This document shows, piece after piece, positions 19,262 to 28,134 of a stretch of DNA of 64,000 bases. Positions within the stretch are counted from its first letter, which is position 1. Each line of letters starts with the position of its first letter. The notes under the pieces were generated by a model that ran no database searches, was not told the DNA's origin, and saw only the letters and a list, made by a program, of their open reading frames with translations. Source of the DNA: Lutimaribacter degradans (lineage in GTDB: Bacteria; Pseudomonadota; Alphaproteobacteria; Rhodobacterales; Rhodobacteraceae); contig NZ_JAMQGO010000001.1 of NCBI RefSeq assembly GCF_023703375.1, positions 62,001 to 126,000 on the forward strand, in the 5' to 3' direction. A program made the translations under genes and the position numbers.

Positions 19262-20043
19262 TGGTCGAAACCACGCAAACCGATTGGGACCCCGGGGCCT
19301 ATGACAGGTTCCGGGGTCAGCGTTTGCGCCCTGCGCAAGACCTGATCCATGCGGTCGGGTCCGTGCCCGCGGGCGATATCGTTGATCTGGGCTGTGGCAG
19401 CGGTGTCGCGGCCGAGGGGCTAAGGGCGCGTTTCGGCGATCGCAGGCTGATCGGCGTGGATACGTCGGCCACGATGCTTGCCAAGGCGACGGCAACGGGG
19501 CTCTATGATAGGCTGGATCAGGCCGATATCACGCTTTGGCGTACCGACGCGCCCCCGGCGCTGATCTTTTCCAACGCGGCGCTGCACTGGCTGGGCGCAC
19601 ATGACAGGCTGGTGCCGCGCCTTGCCGCGATGTTGGCCCCCGGTGGCACGCTGGCGGTTCAGGTTCCGCACCAGAACAACGCCCCCAGCCATCGCGTCTG
19701 GTTGAGCCTGGCGGACGAGATGTTCCCGGGCCGCTACGATGGCGCGGGCGGGCCGGATGTCTTGCTGCCCGCCGATTATCATCATCTCTTGTCGCCCCTG
19801 GGCAGCCTGACCTTGTGGGAAACCGAATATTACCAGCTTTTGCCAGCAGACAAAGGCGCCCATCCCGTTCGTCGCTATACCGAGGCGACCTTTGCCCGCC
19901 CGCTGTTGGCAACGCTTGACGATGGCGAGCGTGCGCAATTGATCGCCGCTTACGAGGCGGTGATGGAAAAAGCCTACCCGCGCGGGGCCGATGGCTCGGT
20001 CCTGTTTCCGTTCCGGCGGCTGTTCTTCACGCTTGTGGTTTGA
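19261..20043 (+). CDS. Trans-aconitate 2-methyltransferase-like enzyme
   Basis: A 260-residue class I SAM methyltransferase. The N-terminal pattern WDPGAYDRFRGQRLRPA and the motif IVDLGCGSGV match the Tam family, which methylates trans-aconitate, an inhibitor of the TCA cycle; FSNAALHWLGAHDRL is also Tam-typical. Its ATG overlaps the ftsH stop in TGATG, so it is translationally coupled to the protease. Substrate inferred from family only. Confidence 0.78.
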   Translation: MVETTQTDWDPGAYDRFRGQRLRPAQDLIHAVGSVPAGDIVDLGCGSGVAAEGLRARFGDRRLIGVDTSATMLAKATATGLYDRLDQADITLWRTDAPPALIFSNAALHWLGAHDRLVPRLAAMLAPGGTLAVQVPHQNNAPSHRVWLSLADEMFPGRYDGAGGPDVLLPADYHHLLSPLGSLTLWETEYYQLLPADKGAHPVRRYTEATFARPLLATLDDGERAQLIAAYEAVMEKAYPRGADGSVLFPFRRLFFTLVV

Positions 20044-20134
20044 TCGCGTGCGGTGATGCGCGCCATCAGCACAAGGCGATTGCTTGTGCTTGCGGGGCCG
20101 GGCACCTTTGGGCGCGCAACCACCGACGGAGCCC

Positions 20135-20740
20135 ATGATGCCAGCGCTGATCCCAACCGAGTTTACCGTCACGGTCACATGGCTGGGTGTGGTCGAAAGC
20201 GATGACCGAACCGCCCTGATCGCCACATCACGCGACGCGGTCGACCTGACGTTCGAGGGGCTGGCAGGGTCGGTTCATGGCGGGCGCCTGCGCCCGTCTT
20301 GCAGCCGAGTCACGGCGCAACATCCCAAGGGTACGCCCATCGCGAACGAACGCCAGCTCTCGCTCCTTGCCGAGGAAGAACTGGCCAAGATCGCCGCCGC
20401 CATGGGCCTGGCGCGGCTTGATCCCGCGCGGCTGGGCGCGTCGGTCGTGCTGCGCGGCTTGCCCGATCTCAGCCTTGTGCCGCCGTCGTCACGGTTGCAG
20501 GGGCCGGATGGCGCGACCATGGTGGTGGATATGCAAAACAGGCCCTGCCAATTGCCGGCCCGCAGCATCGAATCCGTCGAACCGGGCAAGGGCCGCCTTT
20601 TCAAGCGCGCCGCCAATGGCCGCCGGGGCGTAACCGCCTGGGTCCAGCGCGAGGGGCGACTGGCCTTGGGTCACACGCTGCGCCTGCACATCCCCGATCA
20701 GCCCGCATGGCCGCACATTGCGGCGGCGAGGGGCGGTTGA
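20135..20740 (+). CDS. MOSC domain-containing protein
   Basis: A 201-residue protein of the MOSC (molybdenum cofactor sulfurase C-terminal) superfamily, small beta-barrels that handle sulfur for metal cofactors. Visible signatures are FEGLAGSVHGG (family GxxGDRHxG, here with S in place of D), LGASVVLRGLPDLS and the Cys in MQNRPCQLPAR, a candidate persulfide carrier. Two adjacent ATGs (20135, 20138) are possible starts. Confidence 0.75.
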   Translation: MMPALIPTEFTVTVTWLGVVESDDRTALIATSRDAVDLTFEGLAGSVHGGRLRPSCSRVTAQHPKGTPIANERQLSLLAEEELAKIAAAMGLARLDPARLGASVVLRGLPDLSLVPPSSRLQGPDGATMVVDMQNRPCQLPARSIESVEPGKGRLFKRAANGRRGVTAWVQREGRLALGHTLRLHIPDQPAWPHIAAARGG

Positions 20741-20772
20741 TCTCGGGGATGATTTCCGAAAAGAAACAAACG

Positions 20773-20819
20773 CGCGGCATCTCGCCGCAAGCAGCGCCGG
20801 AAATGTCGGAAATGCCGCG
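20773..20819 (+). promoter_or_regulatory. Structured region upstream of fhs
   Basis: CGCGGCAT (20773-20780) and ATGCCGCG (20812-20819) are exact inverted repeats about 70 bases before the fhs start, and a GCGGC-N5-GCCGC hairpin competes with the left arm. This could be a leader structure or an attenuator. It does not match the known tetrahydrofolate riboswitches as far as I can tell. Confidence 0.3.
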
Positions 20820-20892
20820 TGGAGCCATTGCATCTGGCTTTATCACGGCGTTGCAAAGACCCGGCACAGGCCGCACAGCAGGGAAGTGATCC

Positions 20893-22569
20893 ATGAGCTA
20901 CAAGTCCGATATCGAAATCGCCCGCGAAGCCAAGAAACGCCCGATTCAGGAAATCGGCGCCAAGCTGGATATTCCCAGCGACCACCTGCTGCCCTACGGC
21001 CATGACAAGGCCAAGGTCAGCCAAGAGTATATCAATTCGGTCCAGGGCAATGCCGATGGCAAGCTGATCCTTGTGACGGCGATCAACCCCACCCCGGCGG
21101 GCGAGGGCAAGACCACCACCACCGTCGGCCTGGGCGATGGCCTGAACCGCATCGGCAAACGTGCCGCGATCTGCATCCGCGAGGCCAGCCTGGGCCCGTG
21201 TTTCGGGATGAAGGGCGGGGCCGCAGGCGGTGGCTACGCGCAGGTTGTGCCGATGGAAGAGATGAACCTGCATTTCACCGGTGATTTCCACGCCATCACC
21301 AGCGCGCACAACCTGCTGTCGGCGATGATCGACAACCATATCTACTGGGGCAATGAACTGGGCATTGACGAGCGCCGCGTGGTCTGGCGCCGGGTGCTGG
21401 ACATGAACGACCGGGCGCTGCGCGACATCGTGACGTCGCTGGGCGGCGTGGCCAACGGGTTCCCGCGCCAGACGGGTTTTGACATCACGGTGGCCTCCGA
21501 GGTGATGGCTATCCTGTGCCTGGCCAACGACCTTTCCGATCTGCAACGCCGCCTGGGCGACATCATCGTGGCCTATACCCGCGCGAAAGAACCGATCACC
21601 TGCCGCGACATCAAGGCCGATGGCGCGATGACCGTGCTACTGAAGGATGCGACGCAGCCCAACCTTGTGCAGACGCTGGAGAACAACCCAGCCTTCGTGC
21701 ATGGCGGGCCGTTTGCCAATATCGCACATGGCTGCAACAGCGTCATTGCCACGCGCACGGCGCTAAAGCTGGCCGATTATGTTGTCACCGAGGCCGGTTT
21801 CGGTGCCGACCTTGGTGCCGAGAAATTCATGAACATCAAGTGCCGCAAGGCAGGGTTGGCGCCCTCGGTCGTGGTGGTGGTTGCCACCGTGCGCGCAATG
21901 AAGATGAATGGCGGCGTGGCCAAGGCCGACCTGGGCGCGGAAAACGTCAACGCGGTCAAGGCTGGCTGCCCGAACCTGGGCCGTCACATCGAGAATGTGA
22001 AGCAATTCGGCGTGCCGGTCGTGGTGGCGATCAACCATTTCGTAACCGACACCGATGCCGAGGTGCAGGCAGTCAAGGATTACGTGGCCGAGATGGGCAG
22101 CGAGGCGATCCTGTGCCAGCACTGGGAAAAGGGGTCCGAAGGGACCGAGGCGCTGGCAACCCGCGTGGCCGAGATCGCTGACAAGGACGAAAGCAATTTC
22201 GCGCCGCTTTACGGCGATGACCTGAGCCTGCTCGAAAAGGTGGAATGCGTCGCAAAGCGCATCTACCGCGCCGATGAGGTGCTGGCCGATCAGAAAATCC
22301 GCAACCAGCTGAAGGAATGGGAAGACGCGGGCTATGGCAACCTGCCGGTCTGCATGGCCAAGACCCAGTATTCCTTTACCACCGATCCCAACCGCCGCGG
22401 TGCGCCCACAGGCCATTCGGTGCCGATCCGAGAGGTGCGCCTGAGCGCGGGGGCCGGTTTCGTGGTGGTCATCTGCGGCGAGATCATGACCATGCCGGGC
22501 CTGCCGCGCGTACCCGCCGCCGAGGCGATCATGCTGAACGAGGCAGGCCAGATCGAAGGGCTGTTCTGA
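20893..22569 (+). CDS. fhs: Formate-tetrahydrofolate ligase
   Basis: A 558-residue cytosolic enzyme that makes 10-formyl-tetrahydrofolate from formate, ATP and tetrahydrofolate. The nucleotide motif [17 protein letters not shown] (about 65-81) and the [19 protein letters not shown] loop are diagnostic. In roseobacters this enzyme supports formate assimilation and C1 oxidation. folD follows in the same direction after 165 bases and feeds the same pathway. Confidence 0.97.
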   Translation: MSYKSDIEIAREAKKRPIQEIGAKLDIPSDHLLPYGHDKAKVSQEYINSVQGNADGKLILVTAINPTPAGEGKTTTTVGLGDGLNRIGKRAAICIREASLGPCFGMKGGAAGGGYAQVVPMEEMNLHFTGDFHAITSAHNLLSAMIDNHIYWGNELGIDERRVVWRRVLDMNDRALRDIVTSLGGVANGFPRQTGFDITVASEVMAILCLANDLSDLQRRLGDIIVAYTRAKEPITCRDIKADGAMTVLLKDATQPNLVQTLENNPAFVHGGPFANIAHGCNSVIATRTALKLADYVVTEAGFGADLGAEKFMNIKCRKAGLAPSVVVVVATVRAMKMNGGVAKADLGAENVNAVKAGCPNLGRHIENVKQFGVPVVVAINHFVTDTDAEVQAVKDYVAEMGSEAILCQHWEKGSEGTEALATRVAEIADKDESNFAPLYGDDLSLLEKVECVAKRIYRADEVLADQKIRNQLKEWEDAGYGNLPVCMAKTQYSFTTDPNRRGAPTGHSVPIREVRLSAGAGFVVVICGEIMTMPGLPRVPAAEAIMLNEAGQIEGLF

Positions 22570-22619
22570 GATGGGCAGGCGGGCCGTCAGGGGCATCGCG
22601 CCCCCGGCGGCCCGGTCGT

Positions 22620-22670
22620 GGCCCCTTGGGCCGCTCCTGCCTCGGGCGGGAAATACCTGGCAAGATGAAG
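22620..22670 (+). repeat. Degenerate intergenic repeat, copy C
   Basis: Between fhs and folD, a hairpin GGCCC-CTT-GGGCC is followed by GGGAAATACCTGGCAAGATGAAG-like sequence, which resembles the GGTATTTTCGGCAAGAGGAAG end of copy A read on the plus strand. The relation is weaker than that between copies A and B. Confidence 0.4.
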
Positions 22671-22734
22671 ACGCGGGGCTTGCTTGTGACCTGACCCTGG
22701 GTCAAGACACCGGCAAACCGGGAAGGGATGAACC

Positions 22735-23652
22735 ATGACAGCGACGATCATTGACGGCAAGGCGTTCGCGGCCACGGTGCGCAAGAAAGTGGCAAGCCAT
22801 GTTGCAACTTTGAAGCAGGGGCACGGCATAACCCCTGGCCTTGCGGTGGTGCTGGTTGGTGAGGATCCGGCAAGCCAGGTTTATGTCCGCTCGAAGGGAA
22901 AGATGACCGTCGAAGTGGGAATGAACTCTTACGAGCACCGGCTGGATGCCGATACCTCGGAGGCCGACCTGCTGGCACTGATCGAGCGGTTGAATGCCGA
23001 CACCGATGTGCATGGCATCCTGGTGCAATTGCCGCTGCCCGGCCATCTGAACGAGGACCTGGTTATCAACGCGATCGACCCGGCCAAGGATGTGGACGGG
23101 TTTCACATATCGAACGTGGGGTTGCTGGGCACGGGGCAGAAAAGCATGGTGCCCTGTACGCCGCTTGGCTGCCTGATGATGCTGCGCGACCATCACGGAA
23201 GCTTGTCGGGCATGGACGCGGTGGTGATCGGGCGGTCGAACATCGTGGGCAAGCCGATGGCACAGCTTTTGCTGGGGGACAGTTGCACCGTCACGATCGC
23301 GCACAGCCGGACGAAAGACCTGCCCGGTGTCGCGCGCCGTGCCGATATCGTCATCGCCGCGGTGGGCCGGCCCGAGATGGTGCCGGGTGACTGGATAAAG
23401 CCGGGCGCCACCGTGATCGACGTCGGCATAAACCGCATCGAGGCACCCGAGCGCGGCACGAACGAAGATGGCAGCGTCAAGACACGGCTGGTTGGGGACG
23501 TGGCCTTTGACAGCTGCGCCGAAGTGGCAGGTGCCATTACCCCTGTGCCCGGGGGCGTCGGCCCCATGACCATCGCCTGCCTGTTGGCCAACACCGTCAC
23601 GGCCTGCTGCCGCGCCCACGACCTGCCCGAACCCGAAGGTTTGACTGCCTGA
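22735..23652 (+). CDS. folD: Bifunctional methylene-THF dehydrogenase / cyclohydrolase
   Basis: A 305-residue enzyme interconverting 5,10-methylene-, methenyl- and 10-formyl-THF. Visible motifs are the catalytic region [14 protein letters not shown] with the conserved Lys, [14 protein letters not shown], the dinucleotide-binding segment [17 protein letters not shown], and the C-terminal [19 protein letters not shown]. It is paired with fhs. A 13-base palindrome TGACCC-T-GGGTCA lies 31 bases upstream. Confidence 0.97.
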   Translation: MTATIIDGKAFAATVRKKVASHVATLKQGHGITPGLAVVLVGEDPASQVYVRSKGKMTVEVGMNSYEHRLDADTSEADLLALIERLNADTDVHGILVQLPLPGHLNEDLVINAIDPAKDVDGFHISNVGLLGTGQKSMVPCTPLGCLMMLRDHHGSLSGMDAVVIGRSNIVGKPMAQLLLGDSCTVTIAHSRTKDLPGVARRADIVIAAVGRPEMVPGDWIKPGATVIDVGINRIEAPERGTNEDGSVKTRLVGDVAFDSCAEVAGAITPVPGGVGPMTIACLLANTVTACCRAHDLPEPEGLTA

Positions 23653-23784
23653 GCGCGTTCGCAACTGCTACCTCCGCGTGTAACAGGGTGGGGTGCGCGG
23701 GGTATTTCTTTTCCTTGCGCTCGCATTCAGTGCTCGCTATGCCGTTGGAAAGGTATGATTTTCCCTTTTTGAAGGGGGGTAACT

Positions 23785-24621
23785 TTGGCGAGTAATGAAT
23801 GGACAGGAATCCGATCGCGGATGATGCATCCAATCACCTTGGTTGTTTGCGTCAGCCTATCTATCATAGCCACGATTTCCGGCCCCTTCGGAACCCTTGA
23901 AACAATGAATTTGCCAACACGCTTTGCCTGTTGGACGCTTATGGTTTTCGGCACGACCTTCATGGCCTATGTCGCGCGCGCCCAGATTGCCCGCCATGTC
24001 GACGGGCAAAAACGGCCCTTCCTGTACGAGGCCTGCGCCGTTGGGCTGATGGTGTTCTATGCCACGCCTTTCGTGATGCTTCTGGCATGGGGTTTTGGCG
24101 GCATGCGCTGCGTCGGGATAGGCTGCGTGGCGCGGTTTGCCTTTTACGTGGCCTCAGGCTGCGCAACCGTGTTCCTGATGCGCCGCGTGATCCCCGGATT
24201 CGAGGATATGGTTTTCTTTTCGCGAGACGAGGATGGCGCGGTTCAACTGGTTGCACCGGCCCCGGTGACGCCCGCCCAGTTGGAAGAGCCGCCACGCCCG
24301 CGCTTGTACCGCCGGCTTGAGGGGCAGGATATCGGCGAGGTGCTGCATCTGACGGCCAGCGGGCATTTCGTGACCGTAACTGGCGACCGCGCGACGCATA
24401 AAATTCGGATGCGCTTCGCCGATGCGGTGAACGAGATGGACCCGGTTGATGGCCTGTGTACCCACCGCTCGCACTGGGTCGCGCGGGCTGCCGTGTCCGA
24501 CCACAGGCGCGCGTCAGGTAAGCTGTTCATTGTACTGAAAAACGGCATGGAAGTGCCGGTAAGCCGTACTTATCGCCCCGGCTTGGAAAAGGCCGGGCTT
24601 ATTCCCCACTCCGGGGCCTGA
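23785..24621 (+). CDS. Membrane-anchored LytTR DNA-binding regulator
   Basis: A 278-residue protein with four predicted membrane helices (about 15-33, 47-65, 82-102, 112-133) and a C-terminal LytTR domain (about 172-268; EVLHLTASGHFVTVTGDR and the basic KNGMEVPVSRTYRPGL end). LytTR domains bind direct repeats through beta-strands. There is no receiver domain, so the membrane part probably senses the signal. The start is a TTG at 23785 preceded by GAAGGGGGGT; an ATG at 23824 is an alternative. It ends five bases before the convergent pdeM gene ends. Confidence 0.8.
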   Translation: MASNEWTGIRSRMMHPITLVVCVSLSIIATISGPFGTLETMNLPTRFACWTLMVFGTTFMAYVARAQIARHVDGQKRPFLYEACAVGLMVFYATPFVMLLAWGFGGMRCVGIGCVARFAFYVASGCATVFLMRRVIPGFEDMVFFSRDEDGAVQLVAPAPVTPAQLEEPPRPRLYRRLEGQDIGEVLHLTASGHFVTVTGDRATHKIRMRFADAVNEMDPVDGLCTHRSHWVARAAVSDHRRASGKLFIVLKNGMEVPVSRTYRPGLEKAGLIPHSGA

Positions 24622-24625
24622 CGTC

Positions 24626-25291
24626 TCAGCGTGGCATCGGCATGGGCCTGGCTGTTTTCCCTGTCAGAACGGCAAGCGCCTCCTCGCGCATGAGCTCGCG
24701 CAGCGCGTTGTCGGCGCTTTGCAACCCGCCGGTATAGGTGCCGAAAGCCGGCAGGATCACACGATCACCGTCAACCAGGAAACAGGGGCGCGTCACCGTG
24801 CGCAGCCGTGTGCGTATGCTGGCCTTGGGGTGGTAGTGGCCGGAAATCTCGCCGCTTTGGGCAGGGTCTGCGATGTGGCGAAAGGTAAGCGGGGGCAGGG
24901 GCAGCTCAACCATATGCGAGCCACCCAGGCTGACCGGCCCAGGATCGTGGTTGCCCTCGATCCAGATCCACTGTCGACCGGCCTGCAGTCGGGCAATCCA
25001 AATCCGTTCGCGTTCGGGCAGCGACTGCGCGGCGGTGGTATCATCGAAACTGTCGCCAAGGCAGATGACCGACTTTGGCTGGAACGCGTCGATCTCGGCT
25101 TGCAGGCGCAGAAGCGTATCGCGGGTTTCATAGGGCGGCAAATGCGCGCCGCCGCGCCGCGCCAGCCTTTCGGACTTGCCCAGGTGCAAATCCGAAACGC
25201 AGAGCAGCCGTTGCTCGGGCCACCAAAGCGCGCCCGAACCGAGCGCCACCAGGCTTTGACCGGCAAGGGTGAAGGGGTAGCCATCATTCAT
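24626..25291 (-). CDS. pdeM: Ligase-associated DNA damage response endonuclease PdeM
   Basis: A 221-residue calcineurin-like metallophosphoesterase. The metal-binding motifs are SDLHLGKSE (DxH), CLGDSFDD (GDxxD), EGNHDPG (GNHD) and SGHYHPK (GHxH), in family order. PdeM is usually encoded with an Lhr-type helicase, an exonuclease and ATP-dependent DNA ligase. Here only the helicase is next to it, 73 bases upstream. The start at 25291 (MNDGYPF) has no clear ribosome site. Confidence 0.88.
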   Translation of the reverse strand: MNDGYPFTLAGQSLVALGSGALWWPEQRLLCVSDLHLGKSERLARRGGAHLPPYETRDTLLRLQAEIDAFQPKSVICLGDSFDDTTAAQSLPERERIWIARLQAGRQWIWIEGNHDPGPVSLGGSHMVELPLPPLTFRHIADPAQSGEISGHYHPKASIRTRLRTVTRPCFLVDGDRVILPAFGTYTGGLQSADNALRELMREEALAVLTGKTARPMPMPR

Positions 25292-25364
25292 GCAAACGTG
25301 ATGCGCAAAGGACCGGCGAAGGTCAAGTTCGGGGGTATGTCGCGTATCGAACGGGCAAGACAGA

Positions 25365-27776
25365 TCAGCCCAGTTCGCCCAACCCGGCCTCGGCCAGCAA
25401 GCGCGTTGTTTCTTCCTCGACCAGCCGTTCCTGGCCCGCGCCCTGGACGGGCACGCGGCCCGGCTCCAGGAAAAGCGGTGCGGAAAGGGGGGACAGGCGG
25501 TCAAGGCGCACATGGTCGATCCGCCCCTGTACGCGATCCAGCATATCCTCGATCCGGGCGAAATCGACCAGGCCGCGCATCGCCTCGTCGCGGGTTATGC
25601 GCAGCATCAGGTGATCGGGGTCGTATTTCACCAGCGTGTCATACAGGATGTCACTGGAAAACGTTGCCTGCCGCCCCGATTTGCGCTGCCCCTGGTGGCT
25701 GCGCTGGATCAGCCCGGCGATGGTTGCGCTGGCGCGAAAGGTCCGCTTCATAACCGCGTTGCCGGCCAGCCACCCCTCAAGCCCGTCGCGCAGGGCGGCA
25801 CGGTCGAAAAGCGGCGCGGGGTCTGTCACCCGGTCCAGCCCCCAGATCAGCACGGCGTAATCGGTGGCCACGAAGCCGAGAGGCGCAAGACCCATCTCCT
25901 CCATTCGCTTGGTCAGGATCAGCCCCAGCGTCTGCTGCGCGTTGCGCCCCGCGAACCCGTAGGCCACAAGGTGTTCGCGCCCTTCATGCGGGAAGGTTTC
26001 GATAAGCAGCCGCCCGGCCTGCGGCAGGCGTGATATCGACCGTTGCAGCCCCAGCCACTGGGCAGTGTTTTCGGGCAGTTGCGGCCAGCCAGGTTGTGCG
26101 AACATGGCAAGGATACGTTGCGCCAGCTGGGTGGAGGTGGCGAATTTCGTGCCGTTGAATACGGCAATCTTTGGCTCGCGGCCGGCATTGCGGCTGACTT
26201 CGACCGTCATTTCACGCAAGGATTCATAGCGCACGACGCGGCCGCCGATAAGGAATGTATCGCCGGGGGTGAGAGAGGCGGCAAACCCTTCCTCGACTTC
26301 GCCCAAAGGCGTGCCGCCGCGGCCTTTCAGGCGCACCTTCAGCGTGTCGATATCCTGGATCGTGCCGATATTCTGCCGGATGAGCGCCGCTGCGCGCGGG
26401 TCGCGCAGATGCCACTGGCCATCGGCGCGCCTTTGCAGGCGCTGCCAGCGGTCATAAGCGCGCAGCGCATAGCCGCCGGTGGCGCAGAAATCCAGGCAGG
26501 CGTCGAAATCGGCACGGGGCAGGGCGGCATAGGCCCCGGCTTGCCGGGTCTCGTTGTAAAGCGCATCAGCATCGAAGGGCCCGGCGCAGGCGCAAAGCAG
26601 GATGTGTTGGCACAGAACGTCAAGCGGCCCCGGACCGCGCGCTTCGCCATCCAGATCGTGCGCTTTCGCCGCTTCGAGCGCAGCAATGCATTCGACCACC
26701 TCGAACCTGTTGGCCGGCACCAGCAGCGCCTTTGATGGGGCGTTGTAGCGGTGGTTGGCGCGGCCGATGCGCTGGACCAGGCGTTTGACGTTCTTGGGCG
26801 CCCCGACCTGTATAACAAGATCCACGTCACCCCAATCGATGCCCAGGTCGAGCGACCCGGTGCAGACGATGGCGCGCAATTGGCCCGCGACCATCGCAGC
26901 CTCGACCTTTTCGCGCTGCGCGCGCGCAAGACTGCCGTGATGGATGCCGATGGGCAGACCTTCGTCATTGGCCATCCAGAGCTTGTGAAAAAAGATCTCG
27001 GCCTGCGCGCGGGTGTTGTGGAAAATCAGCGTCGTCTTGTGGCGTTTGACCTGTTCCAGAATGGCCGGAATGGCATGTGCGGCGCCACCCCCGGCCCAGG
27101 GCGGGGCTTGGCGGGTTTCCAGCATCGCGATATCGGGGTCGGGACCCGGATCGGCCTGCACGATCTGGCACGGGTCAGGGTGACGCGCCAGCAGGTGTGC
27201 GATGGCGGCCGGCTCATCCACCGTGGCCGATAGCCCGACCCGCCGCAGCCCCGGCGCCAGCGCCTGAACCCGTGCAAGCGCCAGCATCAGTTGATCGCCC
27301 CGCTTGCTGTCGGCCAGGGCGTGTATTTCGTCCACCACGATGCGCTGCACGCCGGCGAATATGCGCGGTGCATCCTCGTAGCTGATCAGCAGCGCCAGTG
27401 ATTCAGGTGTCGTCAACAAGATATGCGGCGGGTTGGCGCGTTGACGGCGTTTGCGGGTGTAACTGGTATCGCCGGTCCGATCTTCGACACGGATGGGCAG
27501 GTTCATGTCGGTAATGGGGCGCGTCAGGTTGCGCTTTATATCGGCGGCCAGCGCCTTGAGCGGGCTGACATAAATCGTGTGGAGGCCCTGATGCGCGCGG
27601 TCGGACAACTCTGCCAGCGTGGGCAGGAAACCCGCCATCGTCTTGCCGCCCCCCGTGGGCGCGATAAGCAAAGTCGCCGGGTCCGCAGCGCGGGCCAGCA
27701 TCTCTCGCTGATGGGGGTGGATCTGCCAGCCTTGGCTGGAGAACCAGGAATCGATCTGATCGGGCAAGTCGCGCAT
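25365..27776 (-). CDS. Ligase-associated DEXH-box (Lhr-type) helicase
   Basis: An 803-residue superfamily 2 helicase. Walker A is APTGGGKT (39-46), motif II VDEIHALADSKRG, followed by the Lhr core (DLGIDWGDVDLVIQVGAPK, RIGRANHRYN) and the DEAD/DEAH-associated C-terminal region. This is the bacterial Lhr subgroup named for its link to a DNA ligase. The start at 27776 gives the usual length. The ligase and MBL-type exonuclease genes normally beside it are absent. Confidence 0.9.
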   Translation of the reverse strand: MRDLPDQIDSWFSSQGWQIHPHQREMLARAADPATLLIAPTGGGKTMAGFLPTLAELSDRAHQGLHTIYVSPLKALAADIKRNLTRPITDMNLPIRVEDRTGDTSYTRKRRQRANPPHILLTTPESLALLISYEDAPRIFAGVQRIVVDEIHALADSKRGDQLMLALARVQALAPGLRRVGLSATVDEPAAIAHLLARHPDPCQIVQADPGPDPDIAMLETRQAPPWAGGGAAHAIPAILEQVKRHKTTLIFHNTRAQAEIFFHKLWMANDEGLPIGIHHGSLARAQREKVEAAMVAGQLRAIVCTGSLDLGIDWGDVDLVIQVGAPKNVKRLVQRIGRANHRYNAPSKALLVPANRFEVVECIAALEAAKAHDLDGEARGPGPLDVLCQHILLCACAGPFDADALYNETRQAGAYAALPRADFDACLDFCATGGYALRAYDRWQRLQRRADGQWHLRDPRAAALIRQNIGTIQDIDTLKVRLKGRGGTPLGEVEEGFAASLTPGDTFLIGGRVVRYESLREMTVEVSRNAGREPKIAVFNGTKFATSTQLAQRILAMFAQPGWPQLPENTAQWLGLQRSISRLPQAGRLLIETFPHEGREHLVAYGFAGRNAQQTLGLILTKRMEEMGLAPLGFVATDYAVLIWGLDRVTDPAPLFDRAALRDGLEGWLAGNAVMKRTFRASATIAGLIQRSHQGQRKSGRQATFSSDILYDTLVKYDPDHLMLRITRDEAMRGLVDFARIEDMLDRVQGRIDHVRLDRLSPLSAPLFLEPGRVPVQGAGQERLVEEETTRLLAEAGLGELG

Positions 27777-27879
27777 AGGCCAGATGTAGTGCCGAACAGC
27801 GCCGGGGAACAGGGCGCGAACAGCGCCTCCTGCATCTGCCGCATCGCTGATCTTTCCCGCGCAACAGGGCTGCGCATAG

Positions 27880-28089
27880 ATGAGTGAGCTTGGCAATGAA
27901 AACAGTCGTCGCGGCGAGGCCACGATTGAACGGGTGATCGCCCTGACGGGCGACGAAACCGACGCGGTGCTGGCCCGCCGGCAAGCGGAAGGTATCACGG
28001 CCGAGCCGGGGCAGACGGTAGCCGCCCTGTCGGGCGGCGATCGCGGTGAACCGGCCGCCATGTTACGTATCGGTTTGAAAAAACAGTGA
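27880..28089 (+). CDS. Hypothetical small acidic protein
   Basis: A 69-residue protein with an amphipathic helical pattern (EATIERVIALTGDETDAVLA) and no membrane segment. It is divergent from the helicase gene and convergent with the AAA ATPase gene. Codon use fits a real gene, but the ribosome site is weak. I do not recognise a family. Confidence 0.5.
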   Translation: MSELGNENSRRGEATIERVIALTGDETDAVLARRQAEGITAEPGQTVAALSGGDRGEPAAMLRIGLKKQ

Positions 28090-28134
28090 AATCCGGCGCG
28101 CGCCCTGCATTATGGCCCGGGCACGCCGCCCGGA

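Noticed and set aside
17294..19495. Long minus-strand frame antisense to ftsH
   Set aside because: It mirrors the codon pattern of ftsH, is rich in His, Arg and Gly without any domain, and GC-rich genes often leave long open antisense frames.
20707..20889. 60-codon frame upstream of fhs
   Set aside because: Poor coding character and it coincides with the inverted repeats; more likely leader sequence.
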